NCBI GenBank assembly: GCA_020629285.1
Contig: JAHDDP010000019.1
Coordinates: 1-64,000, forward strand
Direction of reading: 5' to 3'
From: Maribacter sp.
GTDB taxonomy: Bacteria; Bacteroidota; Bacteroidia; Flavobacteriales; Flavobacteriaceae
Length of the DNA: 64,000 bases
Part shown: positions 46,901 to 55,299 of the stretch, in pieces
Position numbering within the stretch: position 1 is the stretch's first letter
Layout: each line of letters starts with the position of its first letter
The notes under the pieces: generated by a model
Told to the model about the DNA's origin: nothing
The model's input: the letters and a program-made list of their open reading frames with translations, nothing else
The model's database searches: none
Translations under genes and position numbers: made by a program

Positions 46901-47466
46901 TTGTTGACTATGTTAAGTCTAGAGGTTTAGCATGTAGTGTTTATGGGGCGCAATTTTTAATGGACGGACTCTATAATGCCGGAGAACAAGATTATGCCTT
47001 AGACTTACTGACAGATACCAGTGATAGAAGTTGGTACAACATGATTAAAATTGGCTCTACAATCACATTAGAAGCATGGGATAATAAATATAAAAATAAC
47101 CTTGACTGGAATCATGCTTGGGGTGCAGTGCCTGCCAATGTAATACCAAGAGGACTTTGGGGCATTAAACCTAAAACACCTGGTTTTGGCATTGCCACTA
47201 TTAAACCTCAAATGAGCACATTGAAATCAAGCTCCATTGAAGTACCAACGGTAAGAGGTACTATTAAGGGGGAATATAAATACAATGGCCCTAGGCTTCA
47301 AACCTACGAAATAGAAATACCGGCAAATATGGTAGCCGAATTTAGCTTGAATAACTTAGATGGTAAAGATTTTATCCATAACGGCGAAAAGGTACCATCT
47401 GCATTTGAAAGTATTCGACTTTCACCTGGTAAACACACCATTCAATTAAAAATCAATTCTTTTTAA
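43936..47466 (+). CDS. Bifunctional sulfatase/GH78 alpha-L-rhamnosidase
   Basis: 1176 residues with an N-terminal signal peptide ending SYGQ. Residues 30-465: S1 sulfatase with [12 protein letters not shown], formylglycine motif C80-A-A-S-R and [14 protein letters not shown]. Residues about 470-1176: GH78 with an N-terminal Fn3-like part ([20 protein letters not shown]), a catalytic barrel with [19 protein letters not shown] (about 761) and the base in TLEAWDNKY (about 1046). This subgroup lacks the CPQ of the stand-alone copies. It would desulfate and release a sulfated rhamnose in one protein. A similar fusion is known from the ulvan PUL of Formosa agariphila (my recollection). Confidence 0.93.
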   Translation: MLKIIRRLAVFLFCLIGSLSYGQNKEQKSAKPNIIFILTDDQRFDAIGYAGNKFVETPEMDALAKAGTYFNKAIVTTPICAASRASIITGLHERAHNFNFQTGNVREEYMENSYPTLLKNNGYYTGFYGKYGVRYDDLEKQFDEFESYDRNNRYKDRRGYYYKTIDNDTVHLTRYTGQKALDFIDSNASGNEPFCLSLSFSAPHAHDPAEDQYFWQNSTNSLLTNITIPEPALSDDKYFNAQPEIVRQGFNRLRWTWRYDTPEKYQHSLKGYYRMISGIDLEIKQIRKRLKEKGIEDNTVIIVMGDNGYFLGERQLAGKWLMYDNSIRVPLIIFDPRVNKHQDINDMVLNIDVTSTIADLANVEIPNTWQGKSLMPLVNQEKKSIDRDTVLIEHIWDFESIAPSEGVRTNEWKYFRYVNDKTIEELYNLKKDPLEINNLIGKKKYVETANKLRSKLDELIKKNSNEYRAAPTDLTVELIRAPETEVEIFDLQPEFGWTVPSASKFQSAYQILVASDKSTIDANNGNVWDSQRVASNLSTNVEYKGKPLETGKTYYWKVRIWDEDNRLVDYSEMQKFTTGQSDSYIISTENKFVTTKVDPVVFEKRGDVYFMDFGKAAFATIDFNYNAKKPHTLTFRIGEMVDEEGNVNRTPPAKSNIRYQEIQVDVKPGQKKYQIEVQKNERNTRPNQAVALPKGFPPLLPFRYAEVEGAQETVSKEDFQQLAFHTYWDEEASSFESDDDILNQVWDLCKYSIKATTFNGLYVDGDRERIPYEADAYLNQLSHYTTDREFAMARRTIEYFMKNPTWPTEWQQHVALLIYADYMYTGNTELIERYYDALKHKSLFELSNEDGLITSTKVDKEFMRKLGFPDGYKKPLTDIVDWPPANFNGSKTAGELDGFEFMPYSTVINSFFYENMKIMAEFAKILGKTQEVLDFELRAAKAKKAVNEQMFDKERGIYVDGIGSKHASLHANMMPLAFGLVPEEHYQTVVDYVKSRGLACSVYGAQFLMDGLYNAGEQDYALDLLTDTSDRSWYNMIKIGSTITLEAWDNKYKNNLDWNHAWGAVPANVIPRGLWGIKPKTPGFGIATIKPQMSTLKSSSIEVPTVRGTIKGEYKYNGPRLQTYEIEIPANMVAEFSLNNLDGKDFIHNGEKVPSAFESIRLSPGKHTIQLKINSF

Positions 47467-47520
47467 ACACTAAACATTAACTATAATTGACATCAAAAAT
47501 TACATTTTTTAAATTTTTAA

Positions 47521-47554
47521 TAATGAGGTTTTTTAAACTTAAAAAATCTCATTA
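47521..47554 (+). terminator. Terminator after the fusion gene
   Basis: A 14-base stem (arms 47521-47534 and 47541-47554, one G-T pair) around a 6-base loop, AT-rich and without a long T tail. Confidence 0.65.
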
Positions 47555-47580
47555 TTAGCTTGTTTACTAAAGTTTAATTT

Positions 47581-47743
47581 ATGAGTTCATTTCACCACGT
47601 ATTTAAGGTCAAAGACATTCAATCAACAAGAGAGTTCTATGTTAATTTTCTTAGCGCTAAAGAAGGTAGATCTACTGAAACGTGAATTAATTTTAATTTT
47701 TTTTGACAATCAATTGTCTGCCCACGTGATAATCTCAAGTTAA
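47581..47743 (+). pseudogene. VOC/glyoxalase family gene remnant
   Basis: An ATG frame reads MSSFHHVFKVKDIQSTREFY, then VNFLSAKEGRSTET, then a TGA where Trp is expected. INFNFF follows, and a run of eight T shifts the frame, after which [12 protein letters not shown] and a stop appear. FHHVFKVKDI..TREFY and EGRSTETWINFNFFDNQLSAHV are the typical first half of a VOC (glyoxalase/bleomycin-resistance) protein of about 140 residues. So this is a dead gene with a nonsense mutation, a frameshift and a lost 3' half. Confidence 0.75.
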
Positions 47744-47762
47744 CGCAAAAAAACTAGACTAT

Positions 47763-49244
47763 ATGAATTTACGAAACAACCCGTCATCTTTACATGCAAA
47801 AATCGGGTATGTACTACTTTGCTTTTTGCTCGGTTATTCCTGTAAACCGGTACAAAAACAAGAAACAGTAACGAAGGTTAAACAAAAACCCAATATCCTT
47901 TTTATTGCAGTGGATGATTTGCGACCAGAGCTGAATTTTTATGGTGCAGCACATATCAGTTCCCCAAATCTGGATGCATTGGCCGCGGAGAGTTTGGTCT
48001 TTGACAGAGCCTATTGCAGCGTTCCTACCTGCGGTGCCTCTAGGGCTAGTATTCTAACAGGAACACGCCCAACACGTTATAGATTTTTGACCCACGACGT
48101 AAAAGTGGACGAAGAAATTCCCGAAGCGGTTACCCTACCAGAACTGTTTAAGGCCAACGGATATACTACCATTTCCAACGGAAAAGTGCTGCATCATAAA
48201 AACGATAGAAAAAAAGCTTGGGACGAAATATGGCGACCTGAAAATGCAACTACTAAGTATTTAACCAAGGAAAATAAAAGCTTAATCGCAGTACCCAATC
48301 AAAGAGGAAACCCTTTTGAAAGTTCTACAACGAATGAAAGTGAATATTTAGACGGTCAGATTGCTACTAAGGGTATCGCCGACCTTAAAAAACTTAAAGC
48401 ATCTGGTAAACCCTTTTTCTTGGCTATGGGTTTTATGAAACCCCACCTACCCTTTAATGCACCACAGAAATATTGGGATACCTATCCTATCGAAAACATT
48501 CACCTACCCGAAAGCTATCAACAACCAAAAACGACACCCTCCAAAGCATTTCATGGTTTTGGAGAACTTCGTAGTTATCACGGAGTGCCAAAGAAAGGTC
48601 CGGTAACAGATGATATGGCCAAAAAGCTCATTCAAGGCTACTATGCCTGCGTGAGTTTTGTAGATGCCCAAATAGGTAAGGTATTGCAGGAACTGGAAGA
48701 CTCGGGATTGGCAGAAAATACCATTGTTGTACTTTGGGGAGATCATGGTTGGAATTTAGGCGAACACCAACTATGGTGCAAGCATTGTACGTTTGAGACC
48801 TCTTTACATAGTCCGTTGGTGATAAAAGTACCCGGTAAAACCAAAGGAAACCATGTTTCCAATATTACAGAGTTTATTGATGTCTATCCAAGTTTGGCAG
48901 AACTAGCTGGTTTAGAAGTTCCAGAAAACCAATTGGAAGGAGAAAGTTTTGTGTCGCTCATTAACAATACACCCGAAAAACGGCAAAAGAATTACGCGAT
49001 ATCTAAATTTAAGGATGCGGTTACCTTAATACAAGGGAACTATTTTTATACCGAATGGACCGACCACAAAGGAACCGCCTATGCCAGAATGCTATTTGAC
49101 CACAGTAGCGACCCCTTGGAACTGGATAATCTAGCTGAGAAAGCAACCCACCAAGATATCGTAAAGGAAATGGCAAAAGTACTTCGTGAAAAATGGGGTG
49201 CTAGTTTTCTTGTGAACACTATTGCAACTACTGAGGCAGAATAG
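47763..49244 (+). CDS. S1 family sulfatase, iduronate-2-sulfatase-like lipoprotein
   Basis: 493 residues with lipobox GYSC (Cys27). The metal site is VDDLRPEL and the formylglycine motif C90-G-A-S-R is followed by ASILTGTRP. Also [19 protein letters not shown], which is typical of iduronate-2-sulfatase-like S1_7, and [18 protein letters not shown]. Codons look more G/C-ending than in the neighbouring PUL genes, and no AGGAT box precedes it. Together with the gene remnant upstream this suggests later insertion. Ends at a bidirectional terminator. Confidence 0.92.
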   Translation: MNLRNNPSSLHAKIGYVLLCFLLGYSCKPVQKQETVTKVKQKPNILFIAVDDLRPELNFYGAAHISSPNLDALAAESLVFDRAYCSVPTCGASRASILTGTRPTRYRFLTHDVKVDEEIPEAVTLPELFKANGYTTISNGKVLHHKNDRKKAWDEIWRPENATTKYLTKENKSLIAVPNQRGNPFESSTTNESEYLDGQIATKGIADLKKLKASGKPFFLAMGFMKPHLPFNAPQKYWDTYPIENIHLPESYQQPKTTPSKAFHGFGELRSYHGVPKKGPVTDDMAKKLIQGYYACVSFVDAQIGKVLQELEDSGLAENTIVVLWGDHGWNLGEHQLWCKHCTFETSLHSPLVIKVPGKTKGNHVSNITEFIDVYPSLAELAGLEVPENQLEGESFVSLINNTPEKRQKNYAISKFKDAVTLIQGNYFYTEWTDHKGTAYARMLFDHSSDPLELDNLAEKATHQDIVKEMAKVLREKWGASFLVNTIATTEAE

Positions 49245-49282
49245 CTAAACAACAAATTAATATAGTAAGGAATTGATCGAAT

Positions 49283-49322
49283 AAAAAAATCCCCGAGTTA
49301 AAAAACTCGGGGATTTTTTTTA
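49283..49322. terminator. Bidirectional intrinsic terminator
   Basis: Perfect 16-base arms AAAAAATCCCCGAGTT (49284-49299) and the complement (49304-49319), flanked by A-run and T-run. It serves both the sulfatase at left and the convergent oxidoreductase gene at right. Confidence 0.95.
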
Positions 49323-49327
49323 TTTCG

Positions 49328-50680
49328 TTACAACATAAACTTAGATTTCCAAGATTCCTCATAGGGTTTACCCCAATGTTGCATGGCTTCTCCATTGAAC
49401 ATGGTACCTTTTATACTATCAATATCAAAATTTTGATCTATACGCGATGCTACATTTGCGTAATGAACCATGGCCATTGAAACGTTTGCATCATCAATAG
49501 GCGCTTGTAAAGATTCATTTCCTCTAATAGCTTCAAAAAAGTTCATAACATGAATGGTAGACATATCACCACCTCCACCAAGAGCAACACCACCTTCTTG
49601 ACCACCGCTTGAAACTTCTTCTATGAGCTTTCCTTTTCTATCGAACAATTTATAATGACCGCGGTTTACAAAAACGGTACCTTCGGTTCCGTAGATGATA
49701 ACACCACGACCGCTACCGTAAGTATTATATGCGTTTCTACTTTTTCCGTCCCATTCGATCTGCTTATTCCCCTCAAATGTAAATTTAGCCATCATGGTAT
49801 CATACATTTCCCATCCATCATCTTTAAAGTGCCTTTTGGTAGCATCTACTTCTACTCTTTGTGGTAAATCAACATTTAAGGCCCAACGTGCCACATCTAA
49901 TTCATGGGTTGCGTTATTGCCCATTTCAGCAGTACCGTAATTCCATCCATACCAGTGCCAATTATAGTTCCAAGTTTCCGAGGTATATTCCCTGTGAACT
50001 GCTGGTCCTTGCCAATTGTTCCAGTTTAGACCTTCGGGAACAGCCGCTTGTTTCTGGTGTGGCACCTCGCCTCTCCCATTATTATAGAATGCCAAGGCCT
50101 TATAAGCTTCCCCAATTGCACCATCATGTATTTTCTTAATTACTTGCTGAGTATGCGCAGAAGAACGTTGCTGATTACCCATTTGCACTATTTTTCCATA
50201 TTTTTTAGTAGCTTCCACTAAAAGTTCATTTTCTTCCATGGTACAACTGCTAGGTTTTTCAACATAAACATGTTTACCATTTTTCATTGCCATAATTGCC
50301 CCAGGCGTATGCCAATGGTCTGGCATAGCATTAATAAGTACATCTACCTTATCGTCATCTAAAACTTTAAAAATATCTTGTTCAAGTTTGGGGCTATAAG
50401 TAATATGTTTTTCAAAATTAACAGCTGCCTTAGTCATTTGTGATTGCATTGCGTCACATAAGTATACCAATTTAACATTACTCTTTTTATGGGCAATTGG
50501 CTCGTAAAATGCTCCCAATCTACGACCTAAGCCTGCAACGGCAACGTGAAGGCGATCATTGGCTCCAACAATACTATTATAACTTTTTGCACTCATACTC
50601 ATTGAAGATGCACTTGCCAAACCTAGACCAGCTAATGTAGATTTTTTAACAAAACTTCTTCTACTATTGTTCTTACTCAT
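49328..50680 (-). CDS. Tat-exported Gfo/Idh/MocA family oxidoreductase
   Basis: NAD(P)-dependent sugar oxidoreductase. 450 residues from ATG 50680; a longer reading lies inside the upstream gene. The N-terminus NSRRSFVKKSTLAGLGLAS is a textbook twin-arginine signal, so the folded, cofactor-loaded enzyme is exported. Rossmann motif VAGLGRRLG, catalytic Lys in VEKPSSCT, and the helix NNATHELDVARW with the catalytic Asp/His are all intact. It overlaps the end of the DUF1080 gene by 8 bases, so the two are translationally coupled. Likely reaction: oxidation of a sugar hydroxyl, perhaps to the 3-keto form (inference). Confidence 0.92.
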   Translation of the reverse strand: MSKNNSRRSFVKKSTLAGLGLASASSMSMSAKSYNSIVGANDRLHVAVAGLGRRLGAFYEPIAHKKSNVKLVYLCDAMQSQMTKAAVNFEKHITYSPKLEQDIFKVLDDDKVDVLINAMPDHWHTPGAIMAMKNGKHVYVEKPSSCTMEENELLVEATKKYGKIVQMGNQQRSSAHTQQVIKKIHDGAIGEAYKALAFYNNGRGEVPHQKQAAVPEGLNWNNWQGPAVHREYTSETWNYNWHWYGWNYGTAEMGNNATHELDVARWALNVDLPQRVEVDATKRHFKDDGWEMYDTMMAKFTFEGNKQIEWDGKSRNAYNTYGSGRGVIIYGTEGTVFVNRGHYKLFDRKGKLIEEVSSGGQEGGVALGGGGDMSTIHVMNFFEAIRGNESLQAPIDDANVSMAMVHYANVASRIDQNFDIDSIKGTMFNGEAMQHWGKPYEESWKSKFML

Positions 50681-52037
50681 AAGTTTTAATTTTAATGTTT
50701 TTAAATGACACCAAATCACCATGGTCTTGTAACAGAATATTGCCTTTTTGCAATAGTCCAAAATTTGGCCAATCTTTATATTTACTTTCACTAACAAGTT
50801 TCAGAAACTCTTCGCTTCCGCGATTATATTCTAATACTTTGACACCATTGAGCCAATGTTCAACTTTATTGTTCTTTGAAACGATATGTGCAGTATTCCA
50901 CTCCCCTATTGGGGTCATATGTTTTGCCGTATCTGCTTCAATTAAATCATAAAGAGACCCAACTGTTCTGCTTCCCTCATGACTACCTAACTTAGCATCT
51001 GGGTGTCGTTGATCGTCTAAAATTTGAAACTCAAGACCAATTGATGACCCTTCACCTTTATTAAGCTCGGTATCAACGTAATATTTAATACCGCTATTTG
51101 CACCTTCTGTAATTTTGAAATCGGTTTTCATTTCAAAATCAGCATACATCTTTTCTGTTACAATATCGCCACCGGCAGTTGATTCACCGCCACCTGTTGC
51201 CAGTACACTAAGTTCACCGTTTTTAATTTCCCATCCTTTTTTAGGAAAAGAATCTAGCTTCGCACCGCGCCAGCCCTCGGTCGTTTTACCGTCCCAAAGC
51301 ATTTGCCAACCATCTTTTTTCTCTTGAAAAGTAAGTTGATTTTTAGTGATAATTGGTTCTAAGGGAGATGACTTACTATATTCCTCTAAGTTCTCAGTAA
51401 TAAGCTCCACATTTTTCCATTTGATTTCTACTCCTGGTTTCCCTTTTTTGCCAATACTATGTACTTGTAGGGCAATAAAACCCTCTTGTGTCATATCATC
51501 TATTAAATGAGCGGCAGGTATGTCATTGACCCATGTTTTTAGGGTATCGCCAATAGCTTCTATTCTAAAATGGTTCCATTCATTTGGTTTATAAGATTTT
51601 TGGGCAGCTTCATTACCTTCTAGTGGACTTAGCCATTTTCTTCTTTTTTCATCATAAATACCACCACTCCAAGATCTTCTTGAAGGATCAATCTCAATTT
51701 GGTAACCGTGAACAATACCATCTCTATACCAGGGAAAACTATTACTTCTAATTTGAACACCAGAATTTGAAACCGAATCTGTTTTAAAATCGAGTTCAAG
51801 TATAAAATCGGTATATGTTGAGTCTGTGGCCAAAAAAGTATTTGGTGTGTTTGCCACGGTTGTTCCAATTATTTCCCCGTTATCTACTCTGTAGGTAGCA
51901 TCACCCCCAATAATATGCCAACCTTTTAAATCGTTTCCGTTAAAAATAGGTGTTAAATGGTTTTTATTTTCAGCTGTACAACTTGACAAAAAGGCAAAAA
52001 ATAAGGCATAATAAATTCCTTTAAATTTTTTTTTCAT
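50673..52037 (-). CDS. Double-DUF1080 lipoprotein (3-keto-disaccharide hydrolase/lyase family)
   Basis: 454 residues with lipobox SSC (Cys19). Two DUF1080 beta-sandwich domains stand in tandem: about 28-215 (FNGNDLKGWHIIGGDATYRV, then NSGVQIRSN) and about 240-453 (MLWDGKTTEGWRG, then ITEGANSGIKYYVDTELN). DUF1080 proteins cleave 3-keto-glycosides in characterised cases. Most have one domain, so the duplication is notable. First gene of a two-gene operon with the exported oxidoreductase, driven from an AGGAT-box promoter. Confidence 0.92.
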   Translation of the reverse strand: MKKKFKGIYYALFFAFLSSCTAENKNHLTPIFNGNDLKGWHIIGGDATYRVDNGEIIGTTVANTPNTFLATDSTYTDFILELDFKTDSVSNSGVQIRSNSFPWYRDGIVHGYQIEIDPSRRSWSGGIYDEKRRKWLSPLEGNEAAQKSYKPNEWNHFRIEAIGDTLKTWVNDIPAAHLIDDMTQEGFIALQVHSIGKKGKPGVEIKWKNVELITENLEEYSKSSPLEPIITKNQLTFQEKKDGWQMLWDGKTTEGWRGAKLDSFPKKGWEIKNGELSVLATGGGESTAGGDIVTEKMYADFEMKTDFKITEGANSGIKYYVDTELNKGEGSSIGLEFQILDDQRHPDAKLGSHEGSRTVGSLYDLIEADTAKHMTPIGEWNTAHIVSKNNKVEHWLNGVKVLEYNRGSEEFLKLVSESKYKDWPNFGLLQKGNILLQDHGDLVSFKNIKIKTYE

Positions 52038-52073
52038 TCTAATTTAGGTTTAAAATATAATTTACTTAGTGCT

Positions 52074-52116
52074 TAAAGTTAGCTCAAATACGCTCAGAAC
52101 TATCCTGTGCTTACAT
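52074..52116 (-). promoter_or_regulatory. AGGAT-box promoter of the DUF1080-oxidoreductase operon
   Basis: On the minus strand the box reads ATGTA-AGCAC-AGGAT (52116-52102). After 20 bases (counting from the end of AGGAT) there is a -7-like TAACTTTA (52081-52074), and the ATG at 52037 follows. Divergent from the next promoter. Confidence 0.6.
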
Positions 52117-52174
52117 GCATATATCTACCCTATTATGATAGAATTCGCAATATCACTCCCTTAAAATTACAAGC

Positions 52175-52218
52175 CTAACACTACAGGATAGCATAAAGAT
52201 GTCAAAACCTTAAATTGC
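52175..52218 (+). promoter_or_regulatory. AGGAT-box promoter of the seven-gene operon
   Basis: Pentamers CTAAC-ACTAC-AGGAT (52175-52189), then a weak -7-like TAAATTGC (52211-52218) 21 bases after AGGAT, 20 bases before the ATG at 52239. The least conserved of the five boxes. Confidence 0.5.
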
Positions 52219-52238
52219 TATAATTCAAAAATTCATAA

Positions 52239-54254
52239 ATGAAAATTGCTGTTCAATATATTATAGTACCATTAATATTGATTTTTAGTTTTAATAATTA
52301 TTCAATTGCACAAGTTTCTAATTTAACAGCGCCAATTATAAATGAAAACAACTTCTTTCAAACACAAAACAACCATGTCGCTGTTGAAGCTGAATATTTT
52401 TATGAACAATCTAAAAGCGACTTACGACAGTGGTACAGATTCACCAAACATAAAAGCGCAAATACAACAGACGACATAATTGAGAACCATAGTATTGGTG
52501 CAGGCAACAGTAGTTACATACAAATTTTACCAGACACTAGAATTACCCATACTGATGAACTTTTACCAGGTGAGAACTTCTCTAACAAACCAGGTGAACT
52601 TGCTATTTTAAATTATAAAATTAAAATAAACGAACCAGGTCGTTATTATGTTTGGGTTAGAGCATATAGTTCCGGTAGTGAAGATAATAGTATACATATT
52701 GGTTTAAATGGACAATGGCCAGAACATGGTCAACGTATGCAATGGTGCGATGGTAAAAATGAATGGTCGTGGTCAAATAAACAAAGAACGAAAGAAGAAC
52801 ATTGCGGAGTTCCTCATGAAATTTATCTAGATATCAAAAAAAGTGGTATTCATGACATTCAATTTAGCATGCGTGAAGATGGCTTTAAATTCGATAAATT
52901 CATTTTAACAAAGGACAAGAATTACCAACCGGAAAGCAAAGATAGACCGGCAATAATTAAATGGCCGGAGCCTACGTATTATCAGTTAATTTCTTTATCG
53001 GATATAGATAACAAAACCTTACCTGTAGCAGATTTCCCAATGGAGAATACTGGTTATTATAAAGATGCCGGTGGCCAATGGTTTGCCATAAACCCAAATA
53101 AGAATAGGAAAGCAAGCACTACCACGAATTTTAATTTTAAAGATGGAGCTTATGACATTGTATTTGTTGGTGTCGGCGAAAATGATGGACAATCTAAGTT
53201 TACAGTTTTAATAAATAATAAAGAATTAGGGTCGTTCACACCATCCTTAACCTCTAAAATGTTTGATGAAGGGGAAGATTTTAATGGCTTGTGGCAAAAT
53301 GTCTCCCTTAAAAAAGGAGACAAAATTACGGTCCAATCTACCATAGGAAGTGCCGACGGTAAAGAATGGGCCAGAGCAAGATGGTCCGGTCTAATTTTTA
53401 CACCAGTTGGTAAAGGCGAAAAAGTAAAAAAAGCCGATGGCACACTACAAAACACAGCTGTTAATAGCATTCCAAAGGTGAAACCACCAAAGGGTCGTAT
53501 TGCCATTATAGCCGATGGAAATTCTCCTGACCCCGATGATCTTGGAGGTACTGCAGTTTCATTGGCCCTTTTAAAGGCGACAGGGTTTGAAAATAAACTT
53601 GTGCATTACTCCCATAGCTGTGATCTAATCCGAGTAAAACGAATATCTGAACGAGCAGAAAAAGAAAGACACGCCATGATGCAAACTGTTTGTGATGTAA
53701 CGGCAAGGCGTTGGGGAGGCTTTGATGATATTACCTTTTTTGATGCCAAATGGCAACAAGAGCAAACTATTAATGATTTAAAAAACGCCATAAACGCATC
53801 ATCGACTAATGATCCTTTATGGATTGTAGAAGCAGGCGAACCAGATATTATTGGATATGCTTTACAGGCGTCAAAAAAATCTAAACACAAGTATGTTAAA
53901 GTAATAACCCACCACCCGGCCAACGATGATGCGGGAGATTTCTTTTCATGGCAAGATATTTTGGATTTTGGTGTAGACGAAATAAGAATACCTGATCAAA
54001 ATACACATTTAAAAGTTGCCTTACCTGAGTGGGATTGGGCAAAAAATCATACCGACCCTAGAATGCAATGGGTTTGGCTTCAAGGTAAAATTGCCGAAGT
54101 AGATGATGTAGTAAAATTTCAAAAAGGAAAATGGGACTGCTCTGATGCGGGTATGGTACTTTATTGGCTAACTGGTGCTACAAACGGCGGTTTACAACTA
54201 GGTACCGTAGAAGATGTAAAAAATATATTGTTGAGTTTTATCGAAAAGAAATAA
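52239..54254 (+). CDS. Exported DUF1593 (nucleoside-hydrolase-like) protein with CBM-like modules
   Basis: 671 residues with a signal peptide ending SIAQ. Residues 45-225 form a carbohydrate-binding-like beta-sandwich (VAVEAEYFYEQ, then RYYVWVRAYSSGSEDNSIHI, a CBM6/35-like layout). A second beta module (about 245-390) follows. The C-terminal part (about 425-671) has the DUF1593/nucleoside-hydrolase-like fold: IAIIADGNSPDPDDLGGTAV (Asp cluster for Ca2+), WIVEAGEPDIIGYAL and ITHHPANDDAGDFFSW. Probably acts on or binds the glycan rather than nucleosides. First gene of operon g. Confidence 0.82.
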   Translation: MKIAVQYIIVPLILIFSFNNYSIAQVSNLTAPIINENNFFQTQNNHVAVEAEYFYEQSKSDLRQWYRFTKHKSANTTDDIIENHSIGAGNSSYIQILPDTRITHTDELLPGENFSNKPGELAILNYKIKINEPGRYYVWVRAYSSGSEDNSIHIGLNGQWPEHGQRMQWCDGKNEWSWSNKQRTKEEHCGVPHEIYLDIKKSGIHDIQFSMREDGFKFDKFILTKDKNYQPESKDRPAIIKWPEPTYYQLISLSDIDNKTLPVADFPMENTGYYKDAGGQWFAINPNKNRKASTTTNFNFKDGAYDIVFVGVGENDGQSKFTVLINNKELGSFTPSLTSKMFDEGEDFNGLWQNVSLKKGDKITVQSTIGSADGKEWARARWSGLIFTPVGKGEKVKKADGTLQNTAVNSIPKVKPPKGRIAIIADGNSPDPDDLGGTAVSLALLKATGFENKLVHYSHSCDLIRVKRISERAEKERHAMMQTVCDVTARRWGGFDDITFFDAKWQQEQTINDLKNAINASSTNDPLWIVEAGEPDIIGYALQASKKSKHKYVKVITHHPANDDAGDFFSWQDILDFGVDEIRIPDQNTHLKVALPEWDWAKNHTDPRMQWVWLQGKIAEVDDVVKFQKGKWDCSDAGMVLYWLTGATNGGLQLGTVEDVKNILLSFIEKK

Positions 54255-54287
54255 ACAAGACACAGTCAACCATAAATATTAAAGGTT

Positions 54288-55247
54288 ATGAAAAATATTA
54301 TTATTGGTATGCTATTGGCAATGAGTGTAGTTTGTACGGCACAGGAAAAAATCAAAGTACTTATCGTCGATGGTCAAAACAACCATCAAATTTGGCCCAA
54401 ATCGACCATAATGATGAAACAGTATTTAGAAGAAACTGGCTTGTTCAATGTAGATATATCACGTACTCAATATATATGGAAAGCTGAACGAGAACAACAA
54501 TATTTAAAGCTTGCGACCGATCAAAAACAGCAACAAGTAGAACAACCTATAACCGACCCAAATTTTAGACCCAAGTTCCATAATTATGATGTAGTCATAT
54601 CTAACTTTGGATGGAAGGCCGCACCATGGCCAAAAAAAACACAGAAATCTTTTGAAAGATTTATTAAAAAAGGTGGTGGCTTTGTAAGCATACATGCCGC
54701 AGACAATTCTTTTCCACAATGGGATGCCTATAATCAAATGATTGGATTAGGCGGCTGGGGAGACCGATCAGAAAAAGATGGACCGTACATGTATTACGAT
54801 AATACCAACAAATTGGTTATTGATTCATCAAAAGGACCAGCTGGCTTTCATGGGGAAAGACACAGGTTTCCTATTACCGTAAGAAATACAGAACACCCTA
54901 TAATCAAGGGAATGCCCAAAATGTGGCTAACAGGTATTGATGAGTGTTATGCCAAATTACGTGGTCCTGCAAAGAACATGACCATATTGGCAACAGGCAA
55001 AGACCAGAGTGCAAAAGCCCCAACTGATCGTCATGAACCCATGCTAATGGCAATTAACTATGGTAAGGGAAGGATTTTTCATAATACACTTGGTCATGAT
55101 TTAGATGCTTTTGAAAACGTAGGTTTTATTGTTTCCATTTTACGAGGTACGGAATGGGCTGCAACAGGAAAAGTTACACAGCCCATACCAGATAATTTTC
55201 CAACAGAATCAAAAGCTACTAGACGTCCCTTTCAACTAAATAAATAA
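54288..55247 (+). CDS. ThuA-like domain protein, exported
   Basis: 319 residues with a signal peptide (ends CTAQ). The fold is a class I glutamine-amidotransferase-like ThuA domain: IKVLIVDGQNNHQIWPKSTI, YDVVISNFGWKAAPWP, GGGFVSIHAADNSFPQW (where the nucleophile Cys is absent), HPIIKGMPKMW and GKGRIFHNTLGHD. ThuA-like proteins often accompany DUF1080 and Gfo/Idh/MocA genes and are suspected to act on oxidised sugars. The catalytic function is not established. 33 bases after the DUF1593 gene. Confidence 0.88.
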   Translation: MKNIIIGMLLAMSVVCTAQEKIKVLIVDGQNNHQIWPKSTIMMKQYLEETGLFNVDISRTQYIWKAEREQQYLKLATDQKQQQVEQPITDPNFRPKFHNYDVVISNFGWKAAPWPKKTQKSFERFIKKGGGFVSIHAADNSFPQWDAYNQMIGLGGWGDRSEKDGPYMYYDNTNKLVIDSSKGPAGFHGERHRFPITVRNTEHPIIKGMPKMWLTGIDECYAKLRGPAKNMTILATGKDQSAKAPTDRHEPMLMAINYGKGRIFHNTLGHDLDAFENVGFIVSILRGTEWAATGKVTQPIPDNFPTESKATRRPFQLNK

Positions 55248-55299
55248 TGATAAAATTAAATGCTGCTTTAGTTGCAAAAATTAACAGGTATATCCATTT

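Noticed and set aside
50681-50797. Longer start for the Gfo/Idh/MocA enzyme
   Set aside because: It lies within the DUF1080 gene. The Tat signal begins at the ATG at 50680.
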